From a bacterium (lineage in GTDB: Bacteria > UBA9089 > JAHJRX01), in contig JASEGW010000098.1 of assembly GCA_030017825.1 (NCBI GenBank), positions 1-5,822 on the forward strand: DNA of 5,822 nt. The letters run 5' to 3'. The notes under the pieces are model-generated. The model was not told the DNA's origin. It was given only the letters and a program-made list of their open reading frames with translations, and searched no databases. Position numbers and translations under genes: made by a program. Of the stretch, positions 1 to 5,730 are shown piece by piece. Position 1 is the stretch's first letter; each line of letters opens with the position of its first letter.

Positions 1-63
1 ACTTCGCACTAAGGAAATATGTTGTTACATTGAACATTGCTGAATAGTTACAATACTTGATAA

Positions 64-858
64 TTATACTTCATCCATACTTCCACTTCTATATCCTTCA
101 AAATCAAGGGTAATATAAATATAACCTATTTCTTGAAGTTTCTTTGCTATTTCCTCCTTTTTATCAAATAAAATATTGATCTCTTCCTTGGGCACTTCAA
201 TCCTACATAGATTATCAAAATGTCTTACTCTAATTTGAGAGATATTGAAGGCTTTAATATAATTTTCAGCTTTTTCTACCATTTGTAAGGCTTTTTTGGT
301 AATTTTTTTTTCATAGGGAAGCCTAGTAACAAGACAAGAATTTGCTGGTTTATTATAGTTTAAAAGGTTTAAGCCTTTGGAAATATTTCTGATATCATTT
401 TTTGTTAAACCTGCCTCTTCCAAAGGAGAGCGAACATCAAATTCAACAGCTGCTTGTTTTCCTGGTCTATTAAAAGAAAGATCTGAGGCATTAGAACCGT
501 CTGAAATATAGTTAAGTTTTTTATGTTTTGCAATATGTGATAGTCTGCTAAAAAGATCCTTTTTGCAAATATAACATCTATTTTTTGGGTTATTTGAAAA
601 GCCAGGAATAGTTAATTGGTTAACATTAATTGTGATATGTTTTACTCCTATTTCGCTTGCTATTTTTATTGCAGATTTAATTTCAGAATCAGATTGGATA
701 TAAGATTTAGCAGTAATGGCAACTACTAAATCTCCAAGTAGATCATGGACTACCTTGAGTAATAATGTAGAATCTACTCCTCCGGAATAAGCAATAAGAG
801 TGCTCTTCATATCTAAAATAATTTTCTTTAATTTTATTAGCTTTTGATTTTCAGTCAT
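64..858 (-). CDS. larE: LarE-type ATP-dependent sulfur transferase (three-Cys form)
   Basis: 264 aa, the usual LarE length. LarE activates a carboxylate of pyridinium-3,5-biscarboxylic acid mononucleotide with ATP and inserts sulfur during synthesis of the nickel-pincer nucleotide cofactor; it acts in the cytosol. Seen: the PP-loop SGGVDS at residues 25-30, CxxC at C95/C98 (RCYICK), a third Cys at C175 in PANSCLVTR, and the family's C-terminal GYRSGSMDE at 255-263. Known: some LarE proteins (Lactobacillus plantarum) sacrifice the sulfur of one Cys at the C175 position, while those with CxxC plus that Cys (Thermotoga maritima) hold a [4Fe-4S] cluster and are expected to turn over catalytically. 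This one belongs to the second class by motif. The ATG at 858 gives the family N-terminus but has no good Shine-Dalgarno, only an A-rich leader. It is the last gene of the run, 97 bp after the ThiI-like gene. No larA, larB or larC is visible, so the substrate could differ. Confidence 0.9.
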   Translation of the reverse strand: MTENQKLIKLKKIILDMKSTLIAYSGGVDSTLLLKVVHDLLGDLVVAITAKSYIQSDSEIKSAIKIASEIGVKHITINVNQLTIPGFSNNPKNRCYICKKDLFSRLSHIAKHKKLNYISDGSNASDLSFNRPGKQAAVEFDVRSPLEEAGLTKNDIRNISKGLNLLNYNKPANSCLVTRLPYEKKITKKALQMVEKAENYIKAFNISQIRVRHFDNLCRIEVPKEEINILFDKKEEIAKKLQEIGYIYITLDFEGYRSGSMDEV

Positions 859-932
859 TTATCTTTTTAATTTTGGAAGTGTTTAGTAATTAAGTAGAAT
901 TAAAAGTTTAATTGTAGGAGGAGGCAAAGTTC

Positions 933-957
933 AAATCATATATACATATATAGATTT
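933..957 (-). other. AT-rich hairpin at the end of the ThiI-like gene
   Basis: AAATC (933-937) pairs with GATTT (953-957) and TATAT (939-943) with ATATA (948-952), with A938 bulged and a 4-nt loop, giving about 10 bp across the stop codon. No T-run follows on the minus strand, so it is not a classical terminator. It may be a processing or attenuation element ahead of larE. Confidence 0.3.
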
Positions 958-1936
958 AAACTCTAAGTTTTTCTATTTTTTCTATGCTTAAAGGTTTTGT
1001 TATAATGCTCTTTTTTAATAAAAGGTTATCTTTCCAGTAAGACACTGTGATTTTATCTTCATTCTTAGCATCACTATACCTTGCTGTAATTGCTGCTGCG
1101 ATTTTAATAGCTTCCTTGTTCGTTCCTTTGATTATAGTTATTGGGCTTTTATAATCTTTTACTTCTAAAAAAATATATCCCTTTTCTTTAAGCTTAAGTA
1201 GCTTTTCATTTTCATCTTTATTTCTGCCAACTATAACTTTAACTCCATTATCCAAGCGGAAATGTCTTCCTATTCTAAGAAGTTCAATATCAGTGATACT
1301 AAAGTCTAGTTCTTTAAATAGTAGTTCTTTTAAACGATTAGAAAAACTTGGTTCTGTAAGCTTACAACCTCCAGCTGGGGTTGGATAGCTTTTAATTCCA
1401 AGTTCTTTAGCTAATTCCATTTGGGGTTTTCTAGACCGCCCTGAAAAGGAAAACATTTTATCTCTATCTATTAAACCTTCTTTTTCAGGAAGAGTTTCTA
1501 GTAATAGTTTTTGGGATAGAGGACGAATAATTTTACCTTTAAATCCGGATTCTTTTTCTACAATATAAAGGGTATCTTTTGATTGGGACTTTGGTCGCTG
1601 CCCTAAAACTTCACCTGTAATAATAAAGGAAGCTCCAATATTTTCCATGAATTCTCCTGCTTTTTTTATCATTAAAGCATGACAGTCTATACAAGGGTTC
1701 ATATTTTTGCCATAGCCGTATTTGGGAGATTTCACTACCTCGAGGAGATCAAGAGTAATGTCAAATACTTCAAGAGCTATACCAAGTTGCTCAGAAACCT
1801 TAACAGCCATATCTTTATTAAAGAATGGACTTATAAAATTTATTCCAATTATCTCAATGCCATGAGACAAGATAGTTTTTACTGCTAATATACTATCTAA
1901 TCCACCTGAAATAAGTGCTACTGCTTTTCTATTCAT
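956..1936 (-). CDS. ThiI/MnmA-like PP-loop sulfurtransferase with RNA-binding-like tail
   Basis: 326 aa from the preferred start. Belongs to a family common in anaerobes, often labelled tRNA thiouridylase or (wrongly) tRNA (5-methylaminomethyl-2-thiouridylate)-methyltransferase. Seen: PP-loop SGGLDS at residues 10-15; NPCIDCHALM with C82/C85; LGQRPKSQ near 111-118; GRSRKPQ at 166-172; TPAGGCKLT with C191; then a C-terminal part with GRHFRLDNGVKVIVGRN (223-239) resembling the NFACT-R type RNA-binding module. PP-loop enzymes adenylate a base or carboxylate before sulfur attack, and CxxC plus a distal Cys is the ligand set of [4Fe-4S]-dependent tRNA thiolases, so a tRNA thiolase is the best inference. 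The exact nucleoside is unknown. A longer reading frame begins at ATG 1963 (MNISLLEIK extra), but that start overlaps the preceding small ORF and the PP-loop normally begins near residue 10. ATG 1936 has GGAA seven bases upstream. Confidence 0.82.
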   Translation of the reverse strand: MNRKAVALISGGLDSILAVKTILSHGIEIIGINFISPFFNKDMAVKVSEQLGIALEVFDITLDLLEVVKSPKYGYGKNMNPCIDCHALMIKKAGEFMENIGASFIITGEVLGQRPKSQSKDTLYIVEKESGFKGKIIRPLSQKLLLETLPEKEGLIDRDKMFSFSGRSRKPQMELAKELGIKSYPTPAGGCKLTEPSFSNRLKELLFKELDFSITDIELLRIGRHFRLDNGVKVIVGRNKDENEKLLKLKEKGYIFLEVKDYKSPITIIKGTNKEAIKIAAAITARYSDAKNEDKITVSYWKDNLLLKKSIITKPLSIEKIEKLRV

Positions 1937-1952
1937 TTTAATTTCCAAGAGG

Positions 1953-2072
1953 CTAATATTCATAATCTTCAGTTTTATAGCCCAGTCTCCTAATAGCTTC
2001 TTTTATCTCCTCGGTAGATATATTTTTATCATATTTTGTCTTAATGGTTTTATCTTTTAAGTTTACTTCCAC
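1953..2072 (-). CDS. HMA half-domain small ORF after the permease
   Basis: 39 aa with a GTG start: VEVNLKDKTIKTKYD, then ISTEEIKEAIRRLGYK and a short acidic/Tyr tail. This matches the second half (beta2-beta3-alpha2-beta4) of a heavy-metal-associated ferredoxin-like domain such as CopZ or the N-terminal repeats of CopA. The metal-binding GMTCxxC first half is absent. Reading the same frame upstream of GTG gives EKFKGVKL, which continues the HMA pattern, and a stop lies farther upstream, so homology crosses the permease stop. GTG 2072 is the only standard start in this open stretch. It has AAAGGAG eight bases upstream and lies five bases after the permease TAA, so coupled re-initiation is plausible. 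Alternatives: the product of a -1 frameshift from the permease, a decayed remnant, or an assembly error in the A6 run. As a free peptide it could not bind metal by the usual CxxC. Confidence 0.6.
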   Translation of the reverse strand: MEVNLKDKTIKTKYDKNISTEEIKEAIRRLGYKTEDYEY

Positions 2073-2093
2073 AAGCTTTACTCCTTTAAACTT
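2059..2093 (-). other. Hairpin enclosing permease stop and HMA start
   Basis: AAGTTTA (2093-2087) and TAAACTT (2065-2059) form a perfect 7-bp stem with a 21-nt loop. The loop contains most of the Shine-Dalgarno, the permease stop and the GTG start of the small ORF. The stem begins two bases after the slippery heptamer. It may either couple translation or stall the ribosome; the stem is AU-rich and weak. Confidence 0.35.
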
Positions 2094-3130
2094 CTCTTTT
2101 TTAATCCTTCTGGTCTTCTAAAGTTTAATACAATTAATCCAAAAAGAATTAATGAACTGGCTAATTGTAGATTATAAGAAAGTATTTCTTTATGAGGCAA
2201 AGTATGCTCTAAGAGAATAGGGCTAGTCCATAAAATATCAAGAAAATAACCAAAGCTTATACTGCAAAAAGAGATAGATACTAAATAAATAATAATAGTT
2301 TTTATTCCTAAATATCGAGTAAGAACAACTAAAGAAGCTATGTTAGTTGCTGGACCTGCAAGAAGAAATACAAGTCCTGCTCCAGGGCTCATGCCTTTTA
2401 AGATTAAAGCGGCAACAATAGGAATAGACCCTGTAGCACAGATATAAAGTGGTATACCAACAACAAGCATGATGACCATGGCCTGCCATCCAGAACCTAA
2501 GTAGCTATAGATAAGCTTATCAGGAATAAGGTAGGAGATAAGTCCTCCAATTAGTATTCCAATAATCAGCCACTTAGAAATGTCTTCTAATAATTCTACA
2601 AAGGCATAGTGAAAAACACCCTTGATCTTCTCCATTAATGTGTGTTTATGAGGCTCATCTGTGTTGCATAATTTACACTCATCATTATTTAAAGAATTAG
2701 TCTTATGCTTTTCTTTTCTGCAAACTAAATTTTCCATTATTCCAGCAAATATTCCTGTAATGCCACAAGCAATTACTCGGTATACAGCAAACAATGGTCC
2801 TAATAAAGAATAAGTTGCGGCAATAGAGTCCACTCCTGATGTTGGAGTGGAAATGAGAAAGGAAAGAATAGCTCCTTTACTTGCTCCTTTTTTCTTTAGC
2901 ATTAAAACTGTGGGAACAACTCCACATGAGCATAAAGGAAGAGGTATGCCTAAGATGGATGCTTTGAATACTGAAGTAATATTTCCTGCTCCAAGATGCT
3001 TTGCTACCCATTCTACATTAAGAAAGATATGAAGCAATCCTGCAAAGAAAAAGCCAAAGAGTAAGTAGAAGCTCATTTTGTTAAAAAGATTAACTGCTTC
3101 TACAAGAATACCCCATAAAATATCAAGCAT
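2078..3130 (-). CDS. DUF318-type permease, SO_0444-like Cu/Zn efflux transporter
   Basis: 350 aa polytopic inner-membrane protein in two repeated halves of about four helices, joined by a soluble Cys/His loop. Seen: half 1 with GIPLPLCSCGVVPT at 61-74 and SFLISTPTSGVDS at 90-102; a central loop with C137, H142, C152, C155, H161 and H163; half 2 with GIPLYICATGS at 225-235, LILKGMSPGAG at 242-252 and LAGPATN at 257-263. These paired motifs, with Cys inside membrane segments, are typical of the SO_0444 Cu/Zn efflux group of DUF318 permeases (relatives of ArsP). Inferred role: export of thiophilic metal, probably copper or zinc; related permeases export organoarsenicals, so the substrate is not settled. 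ATG 3130 is preceded by a weak GGGAAA. The gene is 152 bp after sufB and may have its own promoter. Its C-terminus (FRRPEGLKKRSLKE) contains the A AAA AAG heptamer next to the HMA frame. Confidence 0.85.
   Translation of the reverse strand: MLDILWGILVEAVNLFNKMSFYLLFGFFFAGLLHIFLNVEWVAKHLGAGNITSVFKASILGIPLPLCSCGVVPTVLMLKKKGASKGAILSFLISTPTSGVDSIAATYSLLGPLFAVYRVIACGITGIFAGIMENLVCRKEKHKTNSLNNDECKLCNTDEPHKHTLMEKIKGVFHYAFVELLEDISKWLIIGILIGGLISYLIPDKLIYSYLGSGWQAMVIMLVVGIPLYICATGSIPIVAALILKGMSPGAGLVFLLAGPATNIASLVVLTRYLGIKTIIIYLVSISFCSISFGYFLDILWTSPILLEHTLPHKEILSYNLQLASSLILFGLIVLNFRRPEGLKKRSLKE
2081..2087 (-). promoter_or_regulatory. Ribosome binding site that selects the GTG start
   Basis: AAAGGAG ends eight bases before GTG 2072 and overlaps the last two codons of the permease. 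It is a better site than that of the permease itself and supports separate translation of the HMA fragment. Confidence 0.5.
2096..2102 (-). other. Candidate -1 frameshift site (A AAA AAG) at the permease 3' end
   Basis: In the permease frame the codons TTA AAA AAG form the heptamer A AAA AAG, the slippery sequence of E. coli dnaX. A -1 slip here bypasses the TAA at 2080-2078, reads EKFKGVKL and enters the HMA half-domain in frame, giving a 392-residue fusion. An AAGG purine run lies a few bases upstream. It could equally mark a one-base deletion in a former A7 run, fossil or technical. Confidence 0.4.
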
Positions 3131-3171
3131 AAGTTTTTCCCATTAAAACTAATATTCAAAGCATGCTATTT

Positions 3172-3200
3172 ATCATAAGCTGCAAATTGTCGGTATTTAA
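3172..3200 (-). promoter_or_regulatory. Possible weak promoter for the permease
   Basis: TATGAT (3177-3172) is a good -10, with TTAAAT 17 bp upstream as a poor -35. It lies in the 152-bp gap between sufB and the permease, leaving a leader of about 35 nt. The gap holds no intrinsic terminator that I can see, so read-through from the upstream promoter is also possible. The rest of the gap shows no gene. Confidence 0.25.
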
Positions 3201-3282
3201 AAATAAAGAAGTTATCGGATAATTAATTTCAAGTTAAGAATTACTATAATCCCAAATTTACCTTCTACTATTTACTATCAGC

Positions 3283-4494
3283 TTACATCATCTCTTCTCC
3301 GCAGGATTTAATAGCCTTGTCTATCTCTTTAGTAAGAGTGTCAGGTAGACCCATGATACTTACATCCATGAATCCTCGCACAATAGTAGATGTAGCCTCA
3401 GATACAGATAACCCACGAGCCATAAGATATTCAATCTCTTCTTGAGCTATTTTGCCTACTGCGGCTTCATGGCTTAAGTCTATACCTTCTACCTTGCCTT
3501 CTATTTCTGGAATGGCATGAACAAGACCATTTCCAATAATGAGTCCTCGGCATTCAAGATGAGCTTTTGTATTTGGCATCTCACCTACAAGATGACCCCT
3601 AGTTATAATATTTCCACCATTTGCTATGGTTCTTGCTATTATTTCTGCTTTGGTATTTGGCGCAGAGAGAATAACTCTTGAACCCACATCTAAATTGGAG
3701 TTGGCATGAGCATAAATAATAGAGTTGTATCTAGCCATAGCTCCTTTACCAATTAATTTAGCTGTAGGATACATTTGAAGAGACTTAACAGGTTTTAAAC
3801 ATATGTAATTTGATAAAAAAACACCATCTTCTTCAATTATAGTTGACGTTCTTGGCCTAACCATAATATTTTCTGCCCAAGCATGAATCATGGTAAAGCT
3901 TATCTTAGCACCTTTTTTTACATAGAATTCGTTTATTCCAATGTGAAGTCCTTCTTTGACATGAGAAGCTGTGGCACAGCCTGTAATAATATTTAACTCT
4001 GAACCTTCTTCAGCAATGATCACATTATGAACATTTTGGCTAAGTCTTTCCTTTCCTATAAAAAGACAGGCCTGGATGGGAAAGGTTGTCTTAACTCCAG
4101 GAAGAGCTCTGATAAAATATCCTTGATGGGGATTAAGATGAGTAGTAGCTGTATACTTATCAGTATCAACAGGAACTAATTTTCCAAAATAGTCTGTCAG
4201 CCAATCATATTTTTCTAAAGCAGAAGCAATACTCATTATTTCAAGGCCTTCTTGATGAGAGGATTCATGAACTACGGAATGATCCATCTGAAGAAAGGTT
4301 CCAGTGCGACCTTCTTCACTTGCTTCAATACCCGCTTCCCTCATTCTATTTCTATCTTGATTATTTAAAGACGATAAATTCTCTATATAAGGATTTTCTT
4401 CAGTGATCTGATTGTAATCATTAATATCGATATCTTCGCCTAAAGAAGCCTTTTTTAAGAGAGCTTCTTTAGCTAATTCATTGTTGTTCTTCAT
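3283..4494 (-). CDS. sufB: SufB/SufD-family Fe-S scaffold (SMS-type SufB)
   Basis: 403 aa. Scaffold on which Fe-S clusters are assembled with a SufC ATPase in the cytosol. Seen: an acidic, Glu/Asn-rich helical N-terminus (1-85), then a long parallel beta-helix of short hydrophobic repeats (about 100-330), and the family's C-terminal block LECRGLIIG (C315), HAIPEIEG (326-333), LSHEAAVGKI (340-349), followed by helices. Known: in E. coli SufB the active region contains C405 and, 27-29 residues later, Glu-His-Glu. Here C315 and HE at 342-343 align with these, while the first Glu is replaced by S341. Only one scaffold gene is present with one sufC, as in the minimal SMS (SmsC/SmsB) systems of archaea and anaerobic bacteria, where the scaffold presumably forms a homodimer. 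ATG 4494 has AAGGAG six bases upstream and is 25 bp after sufC. A SufD assignment is less likely because the Cys is kept. Confidence 0.9.
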   Translation of the reverse strand: MKNNNELAKEALLKKASLGEDIDINDYNQITEENPYIENLSSLNNQDRNRMREAGIEASEEGRTGTFLQMDHSVVHESSHQEGLEIMSIASALEKYDWLTDYFGKLVPVDTDKYTATTHLNPHQGYFIRALPGVKTTFPIQACLFIGKERLSQNVHNVIIAEEGSELNIITGCATASHVKEGLHIGINEFYVKKGAKISFTMIHAWAENIMVRPRTSTIIEEDGVFLSNYICLKPVKSLQMYPTAKLIGKGAMARYNSIIYAHANSNLDVGSRVILSAPNTKAEIIARTIANGGNIITRGHLVGEMPNTKAHLECRGLIIGNGLVHAIPEIEGKVEGIDLSHEAAVGKIAQEEIEYLMARGLSVSEATSTIVRGFMDVSIMGLPDTLTKEIDKAIKSCGEEMM

Positions 4495-4519
4495 ATTAAT
4501 CTCCTTCTACTCTAATTTC

Positions 4520-5242
4520 TTATCGTTTGCAAACCATGCATTCTTCGTAACCTCTTTTTCTAATGTCTTCTAAAATCTCTCGAGGATTTCCCATACAAGA
4601 AATTCTTCCATTAGCTAAAACATAGCCTTTATCAGCTTCAAGATAATCTAAGATGTAGCCAGTATGAGTTATAATCAAACCTGACTTTTTTCTCTTTCTA
4701 TGAAGGTGTTTTTCTAAAAGGTTATTACATATCTTACCCACCAAAGCCATATTCTCTAAATCAACACCACTTTCTGGCTCATCTAATAAGACTAAATCTG
4801 GAGATTGGGCTATTAGCTGAAGAAGCTCAGATCTTTTCATTTCTCCACCAGAAAAGTTTAAATTTATATCTCGATCAAGAAAATCTAACAAATTAAGTTG
4901 ACCTGCCAATTCTTCACAGCTTGCTAAACCTTTGGAGGCAATTTCGATCATCTGTCTTGTTTTTACGCCTCTGACCACAGGAGGACGTTGCAAAGAAATA
5001 CCAATACCCATTCCAACTCGTTCATTAATAGGTAAATCATTTATTACTTTTTCCTTAAAGATTATTTCACCCTTTGTTATATTATAGCCTGAAAAGCCCA
5101 TAATCGTTAGCAATAAGGAAGTCTTTCCACCTCCATTAATTCCAAAGAGTATACAAGTTTCTCTTTCCTTAATCTCTAAGTTTATTCCTTTTAAAATTTC
5201 TTTACCAGAAATCTCCACATGAAGATTCTTGATGTATAGCAT
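4520..5242 (-). CDS. sufC: SufC-type ABC ATPase for Fe-S assembly
   Basis: 240 aa, close to the SufC norm of about 250. A soluble ABC-type ATPase that binds the SufB scaffold and drives its conformational change; it is not a transporter. Seen in order: Walker A GINGGGKT at 34-41, Q-loop Q85 in SLQRPP (83-88), signature NFSGGEMKR at 129-137, Walker B LVLLDEP at 150-156 with catalytic E155, D-loop SGVDLE at 158-163, and H-loop H193 in ITHTG. The LDEPESGVDLE segment and the absence of any membrane partner support SufC over a transporter ATPase. The C-terminal tail ends ECMVCKR, with C235 and C238, an addition not present in E. coli SufC. A perfect AGGAGG lies six bases before the ATG, inside the last codons of the regulator, and only three bases separate the genes, so translation is probably coupled. 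Confidence 0.93.
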   Translation of the reverse strand: MLYIKNLHVEISGKEILKGINLEIKERETCILFGINGGGKTSLLLTIMGFSGYNITKGEIIFKEKVINDLPINERVGMGIGISLQRPPVVRGVKTRQMIEIASKGLASCEELAGQLNLLDFLDRDINLNFSGGEMKRSELLQLIAQSPDLVLLDEPESGVDLENMALVGKICNNLLEKHLHRKRKKSGLIITHTGYILDYLEADKGYVLANGRISCMGNPREILEDIRKRGYEECMVCKR

Positions 5243-5245
5243 TTA

Positions 5246-5677
5246 TTACCTCCTTTTAGCCTTTTCACCTTTAGCCAAATCTTCTAAAGTAGTAGAACTT
5301 AATACTTCATTTATCTTTTTACTAATCTTTTCCCATAAAGGGCGGGTTAAGCAGTCATTACTTCTTGGACACTTGTCTATTCTTTCTACCTCTGGATCTA
5401 CGCAGAATACGGGAGAAATAGGTCCTTCAACTATTTTTATAATATCTCCGGCAGTAATCTCATTAGGTAGCTTATTAATTATGTATCCACCCTGAGATCC
5501 ACGGACACTTTTTAATAACCCAGCCTTTCTTAGCTTGATAAATAGTTTTTCTACATAGTCAAAAGAAAGCTTTTGTCTTTTACAGATATCAGCAATAGAT
5601 ACAGGTCTTTCTTTAAAATGACAAGCTAAATCAACTACAGCTCTTAAAGCATATCTACCTTTAGTGGAAAATCTCAT
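5246..5677 (-). CDS. Rrf2/IscR-family Fe-S regulator
   Basis: 143 aa, typical Rrf2 length. Winged-helix transcription factor of the IscR, NsrR and CymR family. Seen: the family start MRFSTKGRYALRA; helix-turn-helix about residues 26-50 with YVEKLFIKLRKAGLL; wing with VRGSQGGY at 58-65; and C92, C103 and C109 before LTRPLW. IscR has Cys-x5-Cys-x5-Cys followed by a ligand His three residues after the last Cys. Here spacing is x10 then x5, and the His position is Arg (R112), so the cluster, if held, is ligated differently. It is first in the run and directly upstream of sufC, which strongly suggests control of Fe-S assembly; a palindrome in its own promoter suggests autoregulation. Other Rrf2 members sense NO or redox state, so the signal is inferred. 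ATG 5677 has only a weak Shine-Dalgarno (GAGA). Confidence 0.93.
   Translation of the reverse strand: MRFSTKGRYALRAVVDLACHFKERPVSIADICKRQKLSFDYVEKLFIKLRKAGLLKSVRGSQGGYIINKLPNEITAGDIIKIVEGPISPVFCVDPEVERIDKCPRSNDCLTRPLWEKISKKINEVLSSTTLEDLAKGEKAKRR
5249..5254 (-). promoter_or_regulatory. Perfect ribosome binding site of sufC
   Basis: AGGAGG, six bases upstream of the sufC ATG, overlaps the final codons of the regulator. It fixes the sufC start and makes sufC translation stronger than that of the regulator, which has only a weak site. Confidence 0.85.
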
Positions 5678-5702
5678 TTTTAGGTCTCTAAATTATAGAA
5701 GC

Positions 5703-5722
5703 TTTTAATATATTTTAATATA
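5703..5722. repeat. Tandem 10-bp direct repeat in the operon leader
   Basis: TATATTAAAA occurs twice without a gap on the minus strand, starting just past the predicted transcription start. Ten bases is about one helical turn. It could be a second regulator contact or an AT-rich curved stretch; in such AT-rich DNA it may also be chance. Confidence 0.45.
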
Positions 5723-5730
5723 ATGGAATT

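Noticed and set aside
1..63. Terminator after larE
   Set aside because: The segment has short direct repeats (AATGT, TGTAAC) but no stable GC stem followed by T residues.
915..940. tRNA-like GTTCAAATC beside a GGAGGAGG tract on the plus strand
   Set aside because: The flanks do not form a T-stem, and no acceptor or anticodon arm is present. No start codon follows the purine tract at a useful distance either.
1679..1888. Plus-strand ORF of 69 codons
   Set aside because: It lies wholly inside the ThiI-like gene on the other strand and resembles no known family.
1937..1963. Upstream ATG of the ThiI-like gene (adds MNISLLEIK)
   Set aside because: It overlaps the HMA fragment by 11 bases, has no Shine-Dalgarno at proper spacing, and places the PP-loop too far from the N-terminus for the family.
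2847..3032. Plus-strand ORF of 61 codons
   Set aside because: Antisense to conserved permease motifs; a frame shadow.
5229..5495. Plus-strand ORF of 88 codons, hydrophobic
   Set aside because: Antisense to the Rrf2 gene; hydrophobicity follows from the complement of its Lys/Glu codons.
5692..5697. Perfect TATAAT close to the regulator start
   Set aside because: No acceptable -35 lies 16-18 bp upstream, and it would leave a leader of under ten bases.
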